DNA of 9,133 bases from Acetobacter sp. UBA5411 (GCF_002409645.1 NZ_DHNR01000041.1:182236-191368); one strand, 5' to 3'. Positions 1-6,236 are shown, counted from the stretch's first letter. Numbers and translations are program-made. Notes: generated by a model not told the origin, from the sequence alone.

Positions 1-669
<669 letters not shown>

Positions 670-673
670 GGTC

Positions 674-1234
674 ATGGAGCCTGTTGATCGGGTTCTGGTG
701 GACGTCACCTTTATGGAGATGATCCACCCCCCGAGGTTTCCGGCAATCGCCTTGCCGTCGGGGTTCCGTATAGAGCAGGAACATAAGCCGACAGTAGCGT
801 TGTATCGTCAGCTGCACACGGAGGTGGGTGGGAAGCACTGCTGGTGGATGCGCCGGGTCAAATCTGACGAGGAACTGGCGGCTATCCTTGCTGAACCGAG
901 GCGCTCACTCTTTCTGTTGAAAGAGAGCGGCGTAGTGCGTGGCTTTTTCGAGTTTGAACTGCACCCTCACAGGACGGTCAATCTGGCTTATTTCGGCCTT
1001 GTGCCGGACATGATCGGTCGTGGAATAGGGCGCGCCTTCCTGTCGCAGGCTGTGGATATGGCGTGGTCCGCCAATCCGCTTCGCGTGACGGTCAATACCT
1101 GCACGGCGGATCATCGGCGCGCGCTGCCGGCTTATCTTGCGATCGGCTTCCGGGTTCTGGGTGTTGTCAGGGAGGAGTGGGATATTCCTCTTCGTCTGGA
1201 TTTGCCTGTCCCGGAGCATCTGACCAGACTCTGA
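674..1234 (+). CDS. GNAT family N-acetyltransferase
   Basis: A 186-residue protein of the Gcn5-related acetyltransferase fold, which transfers an acetyl group from acetyl-CoA to an amine. The acetyl-CoA pyrophosphate loop is visible as LVPDMIGRGIGRAFL at residues 109-123 (R116-G117-x-G119). The preceding beta strand is NLAYFGLV. Motif B follows with N141 and the typical Y154-x-x-x-GF ending (AYLAIGFRVLG). Length is normal for a single-domain GNAT. The substrate cannot be read from the sequence. The ATG at 674 is chosen because it lies four bases after the rpoD stop; AGG overlapping that stop is very close to the ATG, so translation may depend on ribosomes finishing rpoD. An in-frame ATG at 713 preceded by GGTGGA is a possible alternative, giving a protein 13 residues shorter. 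A CTGACG/CGTCAG hairpin overlaps the stop codon but has no U-tract. Confidence 0.85.
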   Translation: MEPVDRVLVDVTFMEMIHPPRFPAIALPSGFRIEQEHKPTVALYRQLHTEVGGKHCWWMRRVKSDEELAAILAEPRRSLFLLKESGVVRGFFEFELHPHRTVNLAYFGLVPDMIGRGIGRAFLSQAVDMAWSANPLRVTVNTCTADHRRALPAYLAIGFRVLGVVREEWDIPLRLDLPVPEHLTRL

Positions 1235-1249
1235 CGGTTTGTTCGTCAG
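1231..1249 (+). repeat. Small hairpin over the GNAT stop codon
   Basis: CTGACG (1231-1236) and CGTCAG (1244-1249) form a perfect six-pair stem with a seven-base loop. The TGA stop of the acetyltransferase gene lies inside the left arm. The bases that follow are A-rich instead of T-rich, so this is not a canonical intrinsic terminator. It may slow RNA decay or contribute weakly to termination, but either role is inference. Confidence 0.35.
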
Positions 1250-1279
1250 CGGAAAAAGCTGATGAAAGTGCGAAAAAAC

Positions 1280-1307
1280 TTGCTTTTCATGTCCAGTCGT
1301 GTTTGAT
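1280..1307 (+). promoter_or_regulatory. Candidate promoter for the rpsF-rpsR-rplI operon
   Basis: A possible -35 element TTGCTT (1280-1285) is followed, after 16 bases, by a possible -10 element TTTGAT (1302-1307, four of six matches to TATAAT). An A-run lies immediately upstream (1273-1278), resembling an UP element. It sits between the acetyltransferase stop and the leader hairpins, where an independent promoter for a highly expressed ribosomal operon would be expected. The -35 match is only TTG plus poor positions, so the exact elements are uncertain. Confidence 0.35.
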
Positions 1308-1321
1308 CGCCCCTCTTCCCT

Positions 1322-1430
1322 GCCGGGCGCGTGGCATCGTGTCCGGCTATACCCGTGCGTTCAGGAGTTTCCTGCCGCGCAGCATTGTCGGAACGGTCCG
1401 CAGTGTTTGGGTTGAAGCAATCCGGAGGGA
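1322..1430 (+). promoter_or_regulatory. Structured rpsF leader, candidate S6:S18-binding autoregulatory RNA
   Basis: Three local hairpins can be drawn in the RNA ahead of rpsF. The first pairs GCCGGGCG (1322-1329) with TGTCCGGC (1340-1347), using two G-U pairs. The second pairs CAGGA (1362-1366) with TCCTG (1370-1374) around a three-base loop. The third pairs AGCATTG (1381-1387) with CAGTGTT (1401-1407), then, past a bulged T, CGGA (1389-1392) with TCCG (1397-1400). The Shine-Dalgarno site GGAGG is at 1424-1428. TTTCC (1368-1372) could instead pair with that GGAGG, leaving CCG (1375-1377) in a bulge between the outer stem and the third hairpin. A bulged CCG between a stem and a hairpin is the published description of the S6:S18 complex-binding motif in rpsF leaders. 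The folding was done by eye, so the assignment is inference. Confidence 0.45.
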
Positions 1431-1434
1431 CTGC

Positions 1435-1896
1435 ATGCCATTGTATGAAACCGTGCTGATCGCACGTAACGATATCAACCAGCAGCAGGTTGAAGCTGTT
1501 GCCGAAATGATCAAGGGTCTCCTTGAAGCAGACGGCGGCTCCATCAAGAAGCAGGAATACTGGGGTCTGCGTTCACTCGCTTACCGCATCAAGAAGAACC
1601 GCAAGGGCCATTACATGCTCCTCGGTCTTGAAGCGAAGCCGGAGACGCTGCGTGAAGTTGAGCGTCAGCTCAGCCTGAACGAAGACATCCTGCGCGTTCT
1701 GACGCTGCGTGTTGAGGAAATCGACGAGAACCCGTCCCCGGTTCTGTCCCGCAAGGGTGATGACCGTGGTGAGCGTGGCTTCCGTGGTCCGAAGCCGTCC
1801 GGTCGCTTTGAAAGCGGTCGTTCCTCACGCCGTTCCTATGACGATCGCGAAGAATATCGCGCTCGTGAAGAGAACGCCGAAGCTGCAGCGGAGTAA
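1435..1896 (+). CDS. rpsF: 30S ribosomal protein S6
   Basis: Small-subunit protein S6, 153 residues, which binds 16S rRNA on the platform as a heterodimer with S18. The family core starts MPLYETVLIARNDINQQQ and continues with the conserved WGLRSLAYRIKKNRKGHY block at roughly residues 42-59 and an LRVLTLRVEE strand near 94-103. Beyond about residue 110 lies a charged tail rich in Arg, Gly, Ser and Glu (for example GERGFRGPKPSGRFESGR), ending EENAEAAAE. The protein is longer than Escherichia coli S6 (about 131-135 residues), and the extra length is all in this tail. The start at 1435 is fixed by GGAGG at 1424-1428, six bases upstream, and by the family N-terminus; the frame is open further upstream but that part has no family resemblance. 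It is first in the rpsF-rpsR-rplI operon, six bases before rpsR. Confidence 0.96.
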   Translation: MPLYETVLIARNDINQQQVEAVAEMIKGLLEADGGSIKKQEYWGLRSLAYRIKKNRKGHYMLLGLEAKPETLREVERQLSLNEDILRVLTLRVEEIDENPSPVLSRKGDDRGERGFRGPKPSGRFESGRSSRRSYDDREEYRAREENAEAAAE

Positions 1897-1902
1897 GAGC
1901 GA

Positions 1903-2178
1903 ATGTCCGAAAGCAACGAAATCAATCCGGGCGCCCGTCGCGTAGCTGTTGGTGCGCGTCGTCCGTTCTACCGTCGTCGCAAGGCTTGCCCGTTCTCCGG
2001 GCCGAACGCGCCGAAGATCGACTATAAGGACGTCCGTCTGCTGAGCCGCTTCCTCTCGGAGCGTGGCAAGATCGTCCCTAGCCGTATCACGGCCGTGTCC
2101 GCGAAGAAGCAGCGTGAACTGGCTCAGGCCATCAAACGCGCCCGCTTCCTTGCCCTGCTGCCCTATGTTGTGGGCTGA
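1903..2178 (+). CDS. rpsR: 30S ribosomal protein S18
   Basis: Small-subunit protein S18, 91 residues, partner of S6 on the 30S platform. Family features include RRPFYRRRKACPFSG (residues 19-33), the IDYKDVRLLSRFLSERGKI block, and the C-terminal KKQRELAQAIKRARFLALLP. It is longer than the 75-residue Escherichia coli protein because of an N-terminal extension (MSESNEINPGARRVAVGAR). Only one cysteine, C28, is present, so a four-cysteine zinc site is absent. The ATG at 1903 follows the rpsF stop by six bases with only a weak purine stretch (AAGAG), which points to translational coupling with rpsF. The order rpsF-rpsR-rplI is the classic ribosomal cluster, here without priB between rpsF and rpsR. 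Confidence 0.96.
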   Translation: MSESNEINPGARRVAVGARRPFYRRRKACPFSGPNAPKIDYKDVRLLSRFLSERGKIVPSRITAVSAKKQRELAQAIKRARFLALLPYVVG

Positions 2179-2189
2179 GGGAGAAGATC

Positions 2190-2771
2190 ATGGCTGCAAC
2201 TGAAGTTATCCTGCTCCAGCGCGTCGAGCATCTCGGCCAGATGGGCGACCTTGTTAAGGTGAAGCCGGGTTATGCCCGTAACTTCCTCCTGCCACAGGGC
2301 AAGGCGATCCGCGCCAATGCTGCAAACCGTGAGCGCTTCGAGCGCGAGCGCATCCAGCTTGAGGCTCAGAACGTCAAGCGTCGTGAAGAGGCCGAGCGTC
2401 TTTCCGAGCGCATGGAAGGTCTGTCGGTCGTTCTGATCCGTCAGGCTGGTGACGGCGGCAACCTGTATGGTTCCGTCTCCACCCGTGACATTGCTCAGGC
2501 GACAACCGAGGCTGGTCTCACGATCACCCGTAATCAGGTGTTCCTGCCGCACCCGATCAAGTCACTGGGTCTGTATGACGTTCGCGTCGCACTGCACCCG
2601 GAAGTCTCCATCTCTGTGCGCGTCAACGTGGCCCGTACGGTTGAAGAGGCCGAGCGTCAGGCACGCGGTGAAGTGATCGGCGCCGAGGAAGAGGAAGAGA
2701 CACCTATTCTCGAACTCGTCGAGGAAGAGACTGTTTCTGAAGCTCCGGCTGAAGAAGAAGCTTCTGCATAA
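2190..2771 (+). CDS. rplI: 50S ribosomal protein L9
   Basis: Large-subunit protein L9, 193 residues, which binds 23S rRNA near the L1 stalk through its N-terminal domain and reaches out through a long helix. The N-terminal signature is intact: GQMGDLVKVKPGYARNFLLP followed by QGKA, at about residues 16-39. The connecting helix runs through the charged region at about 45-75 (ERFERERIQLEAQNVKRREE), and the C-terminal RNA-binding domain includes GNLYGSVSTRDIA and the later VRVALHPEVSISVRV strands. After about residue 155 there is an unusual acidic tail dominated by Glu (EVIGAEEEEETPILELVEEE), making it more than 40 residues longer than Escherichia coli L9 (149). GGAG at 2180-2183, six bases before the ATG, supports the start. 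It is the last gene of the operon, followed by a strong terminator. Confidence 0.96.
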   Translation: MAATEVILLQRVEHLGQMGDLVKVKPGYARNFLLPQGKAIRANAANRERFERERIQLEAQNVKRREEAERLSERMEGLSVVLIRQAGDGGNLYGSVSTRDIAQATTEAGLTITRNQVFLPHPIKSLGLYDVRVALHPEVSISVRVNVARTVEEAERQARGEVIGAEEEEETPILELVEEETVSEAPAEEEASA

Positions 2772-2802
2772 GACTTTCTGTCTTATTTGGAATCTTGAAG
2801 AG

Positions 2803-2838
2803 GGCCGGGATGGTTTAACCATCCCGGCCTTTTTCTTT
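2803..2838 (+). terminator. Rho-independent terminator of the rpsF-rpsR-rplI operon
   Basis: GGCCGGGATGG (2803-2813) and CCATCCCGGCC (2819-2829) form a perfect, GC-rich eleven-pair stem with a five-base TTTAA loop. It is followed by a T-rich tract (2830-2838) interrupted by one C. This is a textbook intrinsic terminator, 31 bases after the rplI stop codon. Confidence 0.95.
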
Positions 2839-2918
2839 TGTGATTTATGGAAATTGTAATTAGGTTTTCAGAAGTCCGCCCAACCGGGACAAAGATGCGA
2901 GGCTTTTTGGGAATAATA

Positions 2919-2941
2919 GCTTTTCCATTACGAAGAAAAGC
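2919..2941. repeat. Inverted repeat upstream of cfa, possible operator
   Basis: GCTTTTC (2919-2925) and GAAAAGC (2935-2941) are a perfect seven-base inverted repeat with a nine-base spacer. It lies about 33 bases upstream of the best -10-like element for cfa (2974-2979), near where a regulator could bind around or above the -35 region. I do not recognise a specific regulator site, and seven-base arms can arise by chance. Confidence 0.3.
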
Positions 2942-2973
2942 AGATCGTACGCCCATGCTGGACCGCAATAAGA

Positions 2974-2979
2974 TATAAG
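2974..2979 (+). promoter_or_regulatory. Candidate -10 element for cfa
   Basis: TATAAG (2974-2979) matches five of six positions of the sigma-70 -10 consensus. No TTG-type -35 element is found 16-18 bases upstream. That absence fits either a promoter helped by an activator or one read by an alternative sigma factor. In Escherichia coli one cfa promoter depends on the stationary-phase sigma factor, but nothing here shows which sigma acts. The predicted transcript would start just before the leader inverted repeat at 2990. Confidence 0.35.
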
Positions 2980-2989
2980 AAAACCAATC

Positions 2990-3024
2990 TGTTCGGGGTA
3001 TGGCATGGTAGTGACGACCGAACA
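2990..3024 (+). promoter_or_regulatory. Possible stem in the cfa 5' leader
   Basis: TGTTCGG (2990-2996) and CCGAACA (3018-3024) are perfect seven-base complementary arms with a 21-base loop. They end ten bases before the cfa Shine-Dalgarno site GGGAGA (3034-3039). If the transcript begins near 2986, this stem forms the very start of the leader and could affect RNA stability or access for small RNAs. The function is inference. Confidence 0.35.
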
Positions 3025-3047
3025 TCTTGTTTTGGGAGAAACCACGC

Positions 3048-4265
3048 ATGAAGAGCCTGCTCAATATCCTCCTTCGGCGCTTTATTTCCGTTGGTTCTCT
3101 GGGTGTTGTTTTTGCTGATGGTTCGTCGGCCCTTTTCAATGGGGCGCAAGCTGGCCCACATGCGGCGCTCCGTTTTACAAGCGCGGAAGCTGAGAAGCGT
3201 CTTCTGTTTAACCCCGGTCTGGGCTTTGGCGAAGCCTATATGGACGGCGGCTTACAACCTGACGGTTGCACGCTTTACGACCTTCTGAACGTCATGATGA
3301 TCAACGCCATGAAACCGGGTGGCCATATCGGAGAGGCGATTTCCGCGACGGCGCGGTATGCAAGACGGAGCTGGATTCAGTTCAATCCGGAAAGTCGGTC
3401 ACGCAAAAACGTGGCGCATCATTATGACCTCGACACGCGCCTGTATGACCTGTTTCTGGACAAGGATCGTCAGTATTCCTGCGCTTATTTCAGGACGGGC
3501 AAGGAAACGCTGGATGAGGCGCAGGAGGCCAAAAAACGCCATATCGCCTCAAAGCTTCTGCTTGATCGTCCCGGACTGGAAGTGCTCGATATAGGATGCG
3601 GCTGGGGAGGGATGGCTCTCACGCTGGCCCGGGATTATGGGGCGATGGTGACGGGTGTTACACTGTCCGTCGAACAGTTGAAGATCGCCCGCGAGCGGGC
3701 GCAGGAAGCGGGTCTTTCCCATCTGGTCCGGTTTGAACTGCTTGATTACAGGCATGTTCAGACGCGTTACGACCGGATCGTCTCCGTCGGCATGTTCGAG
3801 CATGTCGGGATTGCGCACTATGAAGCCTTTTTCAGGAAAGTTCGGGAATGCCTGAAAGATGATGGTGTAGCGCTTCTGCATTCCATCGGTCGTAGCGATG
3901 AGCCGGGGACAACCAATCCCTGGATTGATAAATATATTTTCCCGGGTGGCTACTCGCCCAGTCTGAGCGAAACGTTCGCTGCGATCGAAAAGACAGGGTT
4001 GTGGGTCACGGATTGTGAAATCCTCAGACTACATTACGCAAAAACGATAGCCATCTGGAGACAGCGTTTTGCTGAGCAGCGTGAAAAAGCCAGAGAACTG
4101 TACGACGAACGCTTCTGCCGCATGTTTGAATTTTACCTTGCAGGAGCAGAACTCTCTTTCGAAGTGCAAGGGCACATGAACTTTCAGCTTCAGTTGTGTC
4201 GGGACATCAATGCTGTGCCTCTGACACGTGATTACATGTTTGAAGCGGAAAGAGCCGTGAAATAG
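3048..4265 (+). CDS. cfa: Cyclopropane-fatty-acyl-phospholipid synthase
   Basis: A 405-residue S-adenosylmethionine-dependent enzyme that adds a methylene group across the double bond of unsaturated acyl chains in membrane phospholipids. It acts at the cytoplasmic membrane surface, and the modification is associated with acid and stationary-phase tolerance. The SAM-binding loop VLDIGCGWGG is at residues 179-188. Active-site signatures known from Escherichia coli Cfa are present: YSCAY with C145, MFEHVG with E251, HSIG with H278, YIFPGG at 296-301, and HYAKT with Y330. An N-terminal lipid-binding type domain occupies about the first 110 residues. The ATG at 3048 is chosen because GGGAGA (3034-3039) lies eight bases upstream; an in-frame TTG at 3027 lacks such a site. 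The gene is monocistronic, between the rplI terminator and its own terminator. The family call is very secure. Confidence 0.95.
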   Translation: MKSLLNILLRRFISVGSLGVVFADGSSALFNGAQAGPHAALRFTSAEAEKRLLFNPGLGFGEAYMDGGLQPDGCTLYDLLNVMMINAMKPGGHIGEAISATARYARRSWIQFNPESRSRKNVAHHYDLDTRLYDLFLDKDRQYSCAYFRTGKETLDEAQEAKKRHIASKLLLDRPGLEVLDIGCGWGGMALTLARDYGAMVTGVTLSVEQLKIARERAQEAGLSHLVRFELLDYRHVQTRYDRIVSVGMFEHVGIAHYEAFFRKVRECLKDDGVALLHSIGRSDEPGTTNPWIDKYIFPGGYSPSLSETFAAIEKTGLWVTDCEILRLHYAKTIAIWRQRFAEQREKARELYDERFCRMFEFYLAGAELSFEVQGHMNFQLQLCRDINAVPLTRDYMFEAERAVK

Positions 4266-4269
4266 AACG

Positions 4270-4291
4270 AGCGGGCTTTCTGCTCGCTTTT
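4270..4291 (+). terminator. Probable rho-independent terminator of cfa
   Basis: AGCGGGC (4270-4276) pairs with GCTCGCT (4282-4288) using one G-U pair, around a TTTCT loop. It is followed by T residues at 4289-4291, with the stem's last T extending the run to four. It begins five bases after the cfa stop codon. The U-tract is short, so efficiency may be moderate. Confidence 0.7.
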
Positions 4292-4303
4292 CAGTCGGTA
4301 TTT

Positions 4304-4353
4304 AAAGTAACGCTGATAATGAGGAATAGAACGAGAGAGATTGGCGTTACTTT
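4304..4353. repeat. Perfect 10-base inverted repeat with T-run
   Basis: AAAGTAACGC (4304-4313) and GCGTTACTTT (4344-4353) are exact reverse complements separated by 30 bases. The right arm runs into TT (4354-4355), so the plus-strand RNA would end in U residues. A second possible pairing, AGAGAG within 4334-4340 with CTCTCT (4357-4362), would compete with the first. It may be a long-loop backup terminator for cfa or an operator site; I cannot decide between these from sequence. Confidence 0.5.
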
Positions 4354-4403
4354 TTCCTCTCTGTGCAATGACCCCCCATAAAGCGATAAAGATTCTGTGA
4401 TTA

Positions 4404-4420
4404 AGGTATTTTATATACCT
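4404..4420. repeat. AT-rich palindrome AGGTAT-N5-ATACCT
   Basis: AGGTAT (4404-4409) and ATACCT (4415-4420) are exact inverted repeats with a five-base TTTAT spacer, 194 bases upstream of the transporter start. The 17-base symmetric shape is typical of a dimeric regulator site. It is followed by a T-rich stretch (4421-4445). I do not recognise the regulator. Confidence 0.4.
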
Positions 4421-4613
4421 ATTTTATTTTCAGTTTTTCTTTTTCTGATCAGCAAAAAATCCATTTCCCTAAAGAGCTTGTGCCAATTGTTGGATGATTG
4501 GACGAGAAACTTCTGAATGACCGGAATGTTTCAAACTTTGATCGCTCACATTGCCCGAGCATTACCGTGTGTAAATTTTCAGGGAAATCGATCGAAAGGT
4601 CGATGCTTGCCAT

Positions 4614-6083
4614 ATGAGAGAACGAAGCGAAGCAGATAGGCTGATTACAAAAATTGTTGTTGTCGCAACGATGGGTGCGCTGGCGTTCGGTTATGACACT
4701 GGGGTCATAGCAGGTGCTTTGCCATTCATGCAGCATCCGATTTCAGAGGGCGGTCTTGGACTGACGCCTCTGACAGAGGGACTGGTGACATCCTCTCTGG
4801 TTGTAGGCGCTGCACTCGGTTCTCTGCTTTGCGGCAACCTGGCGGATCGCTTCGGGCGACGCGACAGTCTTATGGGACTTTCTGTTGTTTTCATGATCGG
4901 AGCGATCGGAACTGGGTTGGCTCCATCCATTGCTTTCATGACCGTGATGCGTTTTGTTCTTGGTTTCGCAGTAGGCGGTGCATCCGCTCTCGTGCCGATG
5001 TTCATCTCGGAAATGGCGCCTCCCGGCAGGCGTGGCCGGCTCGTCAGTCAGAATGAAATGATGATCGTCACCGGGCAGCTTGTTGCCTACGTCCTCAGTG
5101 CCGTGTTGGCCAGATTTTCTGGCTCACCGGAAATCTGGCGCACGATGCTGATGATTGCAGCTGTGCCAGCTGTTCTGCTGGGAGTGGGGCTGATCTTTGT
5201 CCCCCGTTCGCCGCGCTGGCTGGCCAGTCACGGCCGGATCGATGAGGCTGAAGAGGTTCTGACGCTCATTCGTTCGTCAGACAAGCAGGTGCGCAAGGAA
5301 TTGACCGCCATCGGCATGCAGGTCGATCAGGAAACCGAGCAGGTGGGCTGGCGGCAGGCGCTGAGTGAAGTCTGGATGCGCAGACTGCTGATGCTTGGAA
5401 TCAGCCTTGGTTTTGTTGCGCAGTTTACGGGTGTGAACGCATTTATGTATTTCACGCCGATTATTCTTTGGGAAACAGGTCTGGGTATGCAGGCCACCCT
5501 GATTGCGACGATAGGCAATGGTCTTGTCGCAGTCGGAGCGACATTTGCTGCACTATGGATGATCGGGCGTTTTCCGCGCCGTCTTACATTGATGTGCGGG
5601 CTCGCTGGTGTCGTGCTTGCGCATGTTGGTCTTGGGGCAACGCTTCTGTTCCTGCACGGATCGCCAATTGAGAGCTTTGTCGCGCTGGGCTTCATTCTTT
5701 TTGCTCTGCTGTTTATCCAGATGATGGTGTCACCACTCTACTGGCTGCTGATGTCAGAGCTGTTTCCAATGCGTGTGCGTGGCGCTCTCACGGGATTGTC
5801 CGTGTCTGCGCAATGGCTTTTCAATGCGACGGTCGCTTTTCTTTTCCCCGTGCTTCTCCATGCAATCGGTCCGGGAACATTCTTTGCCTTTGCTGTCATC
5901 AATGCCATCTCGCTGGCAATCGTGGCGCGCTTTCTGCCGGAAACCAAAGGACGCACGCTTGAACAGTTGGAAACCTATCTGAAAAAATATTTCTCGGACG
6001 GGGACGGTGCGTCAGACAGGAAAGAGGCCTTGCTGAATATCGCCGGCGATAAAAAAGCGATGTTGGCGCATAAAGTCGTCTGA
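4614..6083 (+). CDS. MFS transporter, sugar porter family
   Basis: A 489-residue inner-membrane transporter with twelve predicted membrane segments, resembling proton-coupled sugar symporters such as XylE, GalP and AraE. Family marks include GYDTGVIAGALPF in segment 1 (D28 matches the proton-coupling Asp of XylE), GNLADRFGRR (74-83), SEMAPPGRRGR (132-142), GQLVAY with Q155, PRSPRWLASHGR (197-208), GRFPRR (318-323), SELFPMRVRG (381-390) and PETKGRTLEQLE (442-453). The usual paired glutamines before TG-x-N in segment 7 are here A269-Q270 in VAQFTGVNAF, so one sugar-contact position differs. W377 in SPLYWLLMSELFP matches the segment 10 Trp. The substrate is not determined; a pentose, hexose or polyol are all possible. 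The ATG at 4614 is the only ordinary in-frame start after a stop at 4572, yet the nearest AAAGG (4595-4599) is 14 bases away, so initiation looks weak. It stands alone, convergent with ubiG. Confidence 0.92.
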   Translation: MRERSEADRLITKIVVVATMGALAFGYDTGVIAGALPFMQHPISEGGLGLTPLTEGLVTSSLVVGAALGSLLCGNLADRFGRRDSLMGLSVVFMIGAIGTGLAPSIAFMTVMRFVLGFAVGGASALVPMFISEMAPPGRRGRLVSQNEMMIVTGQLVAYVLSAVLARFSGSPEIWRTMLMIAAVPAVLLGVGLIFVPRSPRWLASHGRIDEAEEVLTLIRSSDKQVRKELTAIGMQVDQETEQVGWRQALSEVWMRRLLMLGISLGFVAQFTGVNAFMYFTPIILWETGLGMQATLIATIGNGLVAVGATFAALWMIGRFPRRLTLMCGLAGVVLAHVGLGATLLFLHGSPIESFVALGFILFALLFIQMMVSPLYWLLMSELFPMRVRGALTGLSVSAQWLFNATVAFLFPVLLHAIGPGTFFAFAVINAISLAIVARFLPETKGRTLEQLETYLKKYFSDGDGASDRKEALLNIAGDKKAMLAHKVV

Positions 6084-6102
6084 GGTTTCTTCTGGCCACC
6101 TT

Positions 6103-6141
6103 AATGGACTGTAGTTGTTCGGTCTGAGGCGGCAGTCCATT
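6103..6141. repeat. Inverted repeat downstream of the transporter gene
   Basis: AATGGACTG (6103-6111) and CAGTCCATT (6133-6141) are exact nine-base inverted repeats separated by 21 bases, starting 20 bases after the transporter stop codon. Two more T-A pairs are possible past a bulged T. No U-tract follows on the plus strand, so it is not a canonical terminator, though it may protect the 3' end of the message. Confidence 0.45.
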
Positions 6142-6174
6142 TAAAAGTCGGGTTTCTGATAGTTCTTGGGGATA

Positions 6175-6201
6175 TCTCGACAGGCTTATTTCCTGTCGAG
6201 A
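6175..6201. repeat. Perfect 10-pair hairpin in the convergent junction
   Basis: TCTCGACAGG (6175-6184) and CCTGTCGAGA (6192-6201) form a perfect ten-pair stem with a seven-base loop. On the plus strand it is followed by an A-run (6205-6211) instead of a T-run, so it does not look like the intrinsic terminator of the transporter. Read from the ubiG side it lies just beyond the ubiG terminator and could act as a second barrier to read-through in either direction. Confidence 0.55.
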
Positions 6202-6204
6202 CAT

Positions 6205-6228
6205 AAAAAAATCAGCTTCTTGCGCTGA
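6205..6228 (-). terminator. Rho-independent terminator of ubiG
   Basis: On the minus strand TCAGC (complement of 6224-6228) pairs with GCTGA (complement of 6212-6216) around a seven-base loop, and seven T residues follow (complement of 6205-6211). It lies nine bases after the ubiG stop codon. The stem is short at five pairs, but the U-tract is uninterrupted and the placement is right. Confidence 0.7.
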
Positions 6229-6236
6229 ACGAGCCG

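Larger units (their letters stand above)
4266..4613. other. 348-base AT-rich spacer between cfa and the transporter gene
   Basis: I see no convincing gene here on either strand. The spacer holds the cfa terminator (4270-4291), a long-loop inverted repeat (4304-4353), an AT-rich palindrome (4404-4420) and small repeats such as CCAAT/ATTGG (4483-4487 and 4497-4501) and ATCGA/TCGAT (4587-4591 and 4600-4604). Base composition drops sharply: by hand count 4381-4440 contains only 14 G or C in 60. The promoter of the transporter must lie here, but no clean -35/-10 pair stands out. The best weak candidate is TTGCCC (4552-4557), 15 bases ahead of TAAATT (4573-4578). Confidence 0.6.

Noticed and set aside
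1063..1434. Upstream in-frame extension of rpsF overlapping the acetyltransferase gene
   Set aside because: The extension has no S6 similarity and overlaps another gene. GGAGG six bases before ATG 1435 together with the conserved MPLYETV start fixes the true beginning.
4449..4736. A 95-residue open frame on the minus strand overlapping the transporter start
   Set aside because: It runs antisense over the transporter N-terminus, has no recognisable domain, shows a composition unlike a real protein and lies mostly in AT-rich spacer. It is best read as chance.
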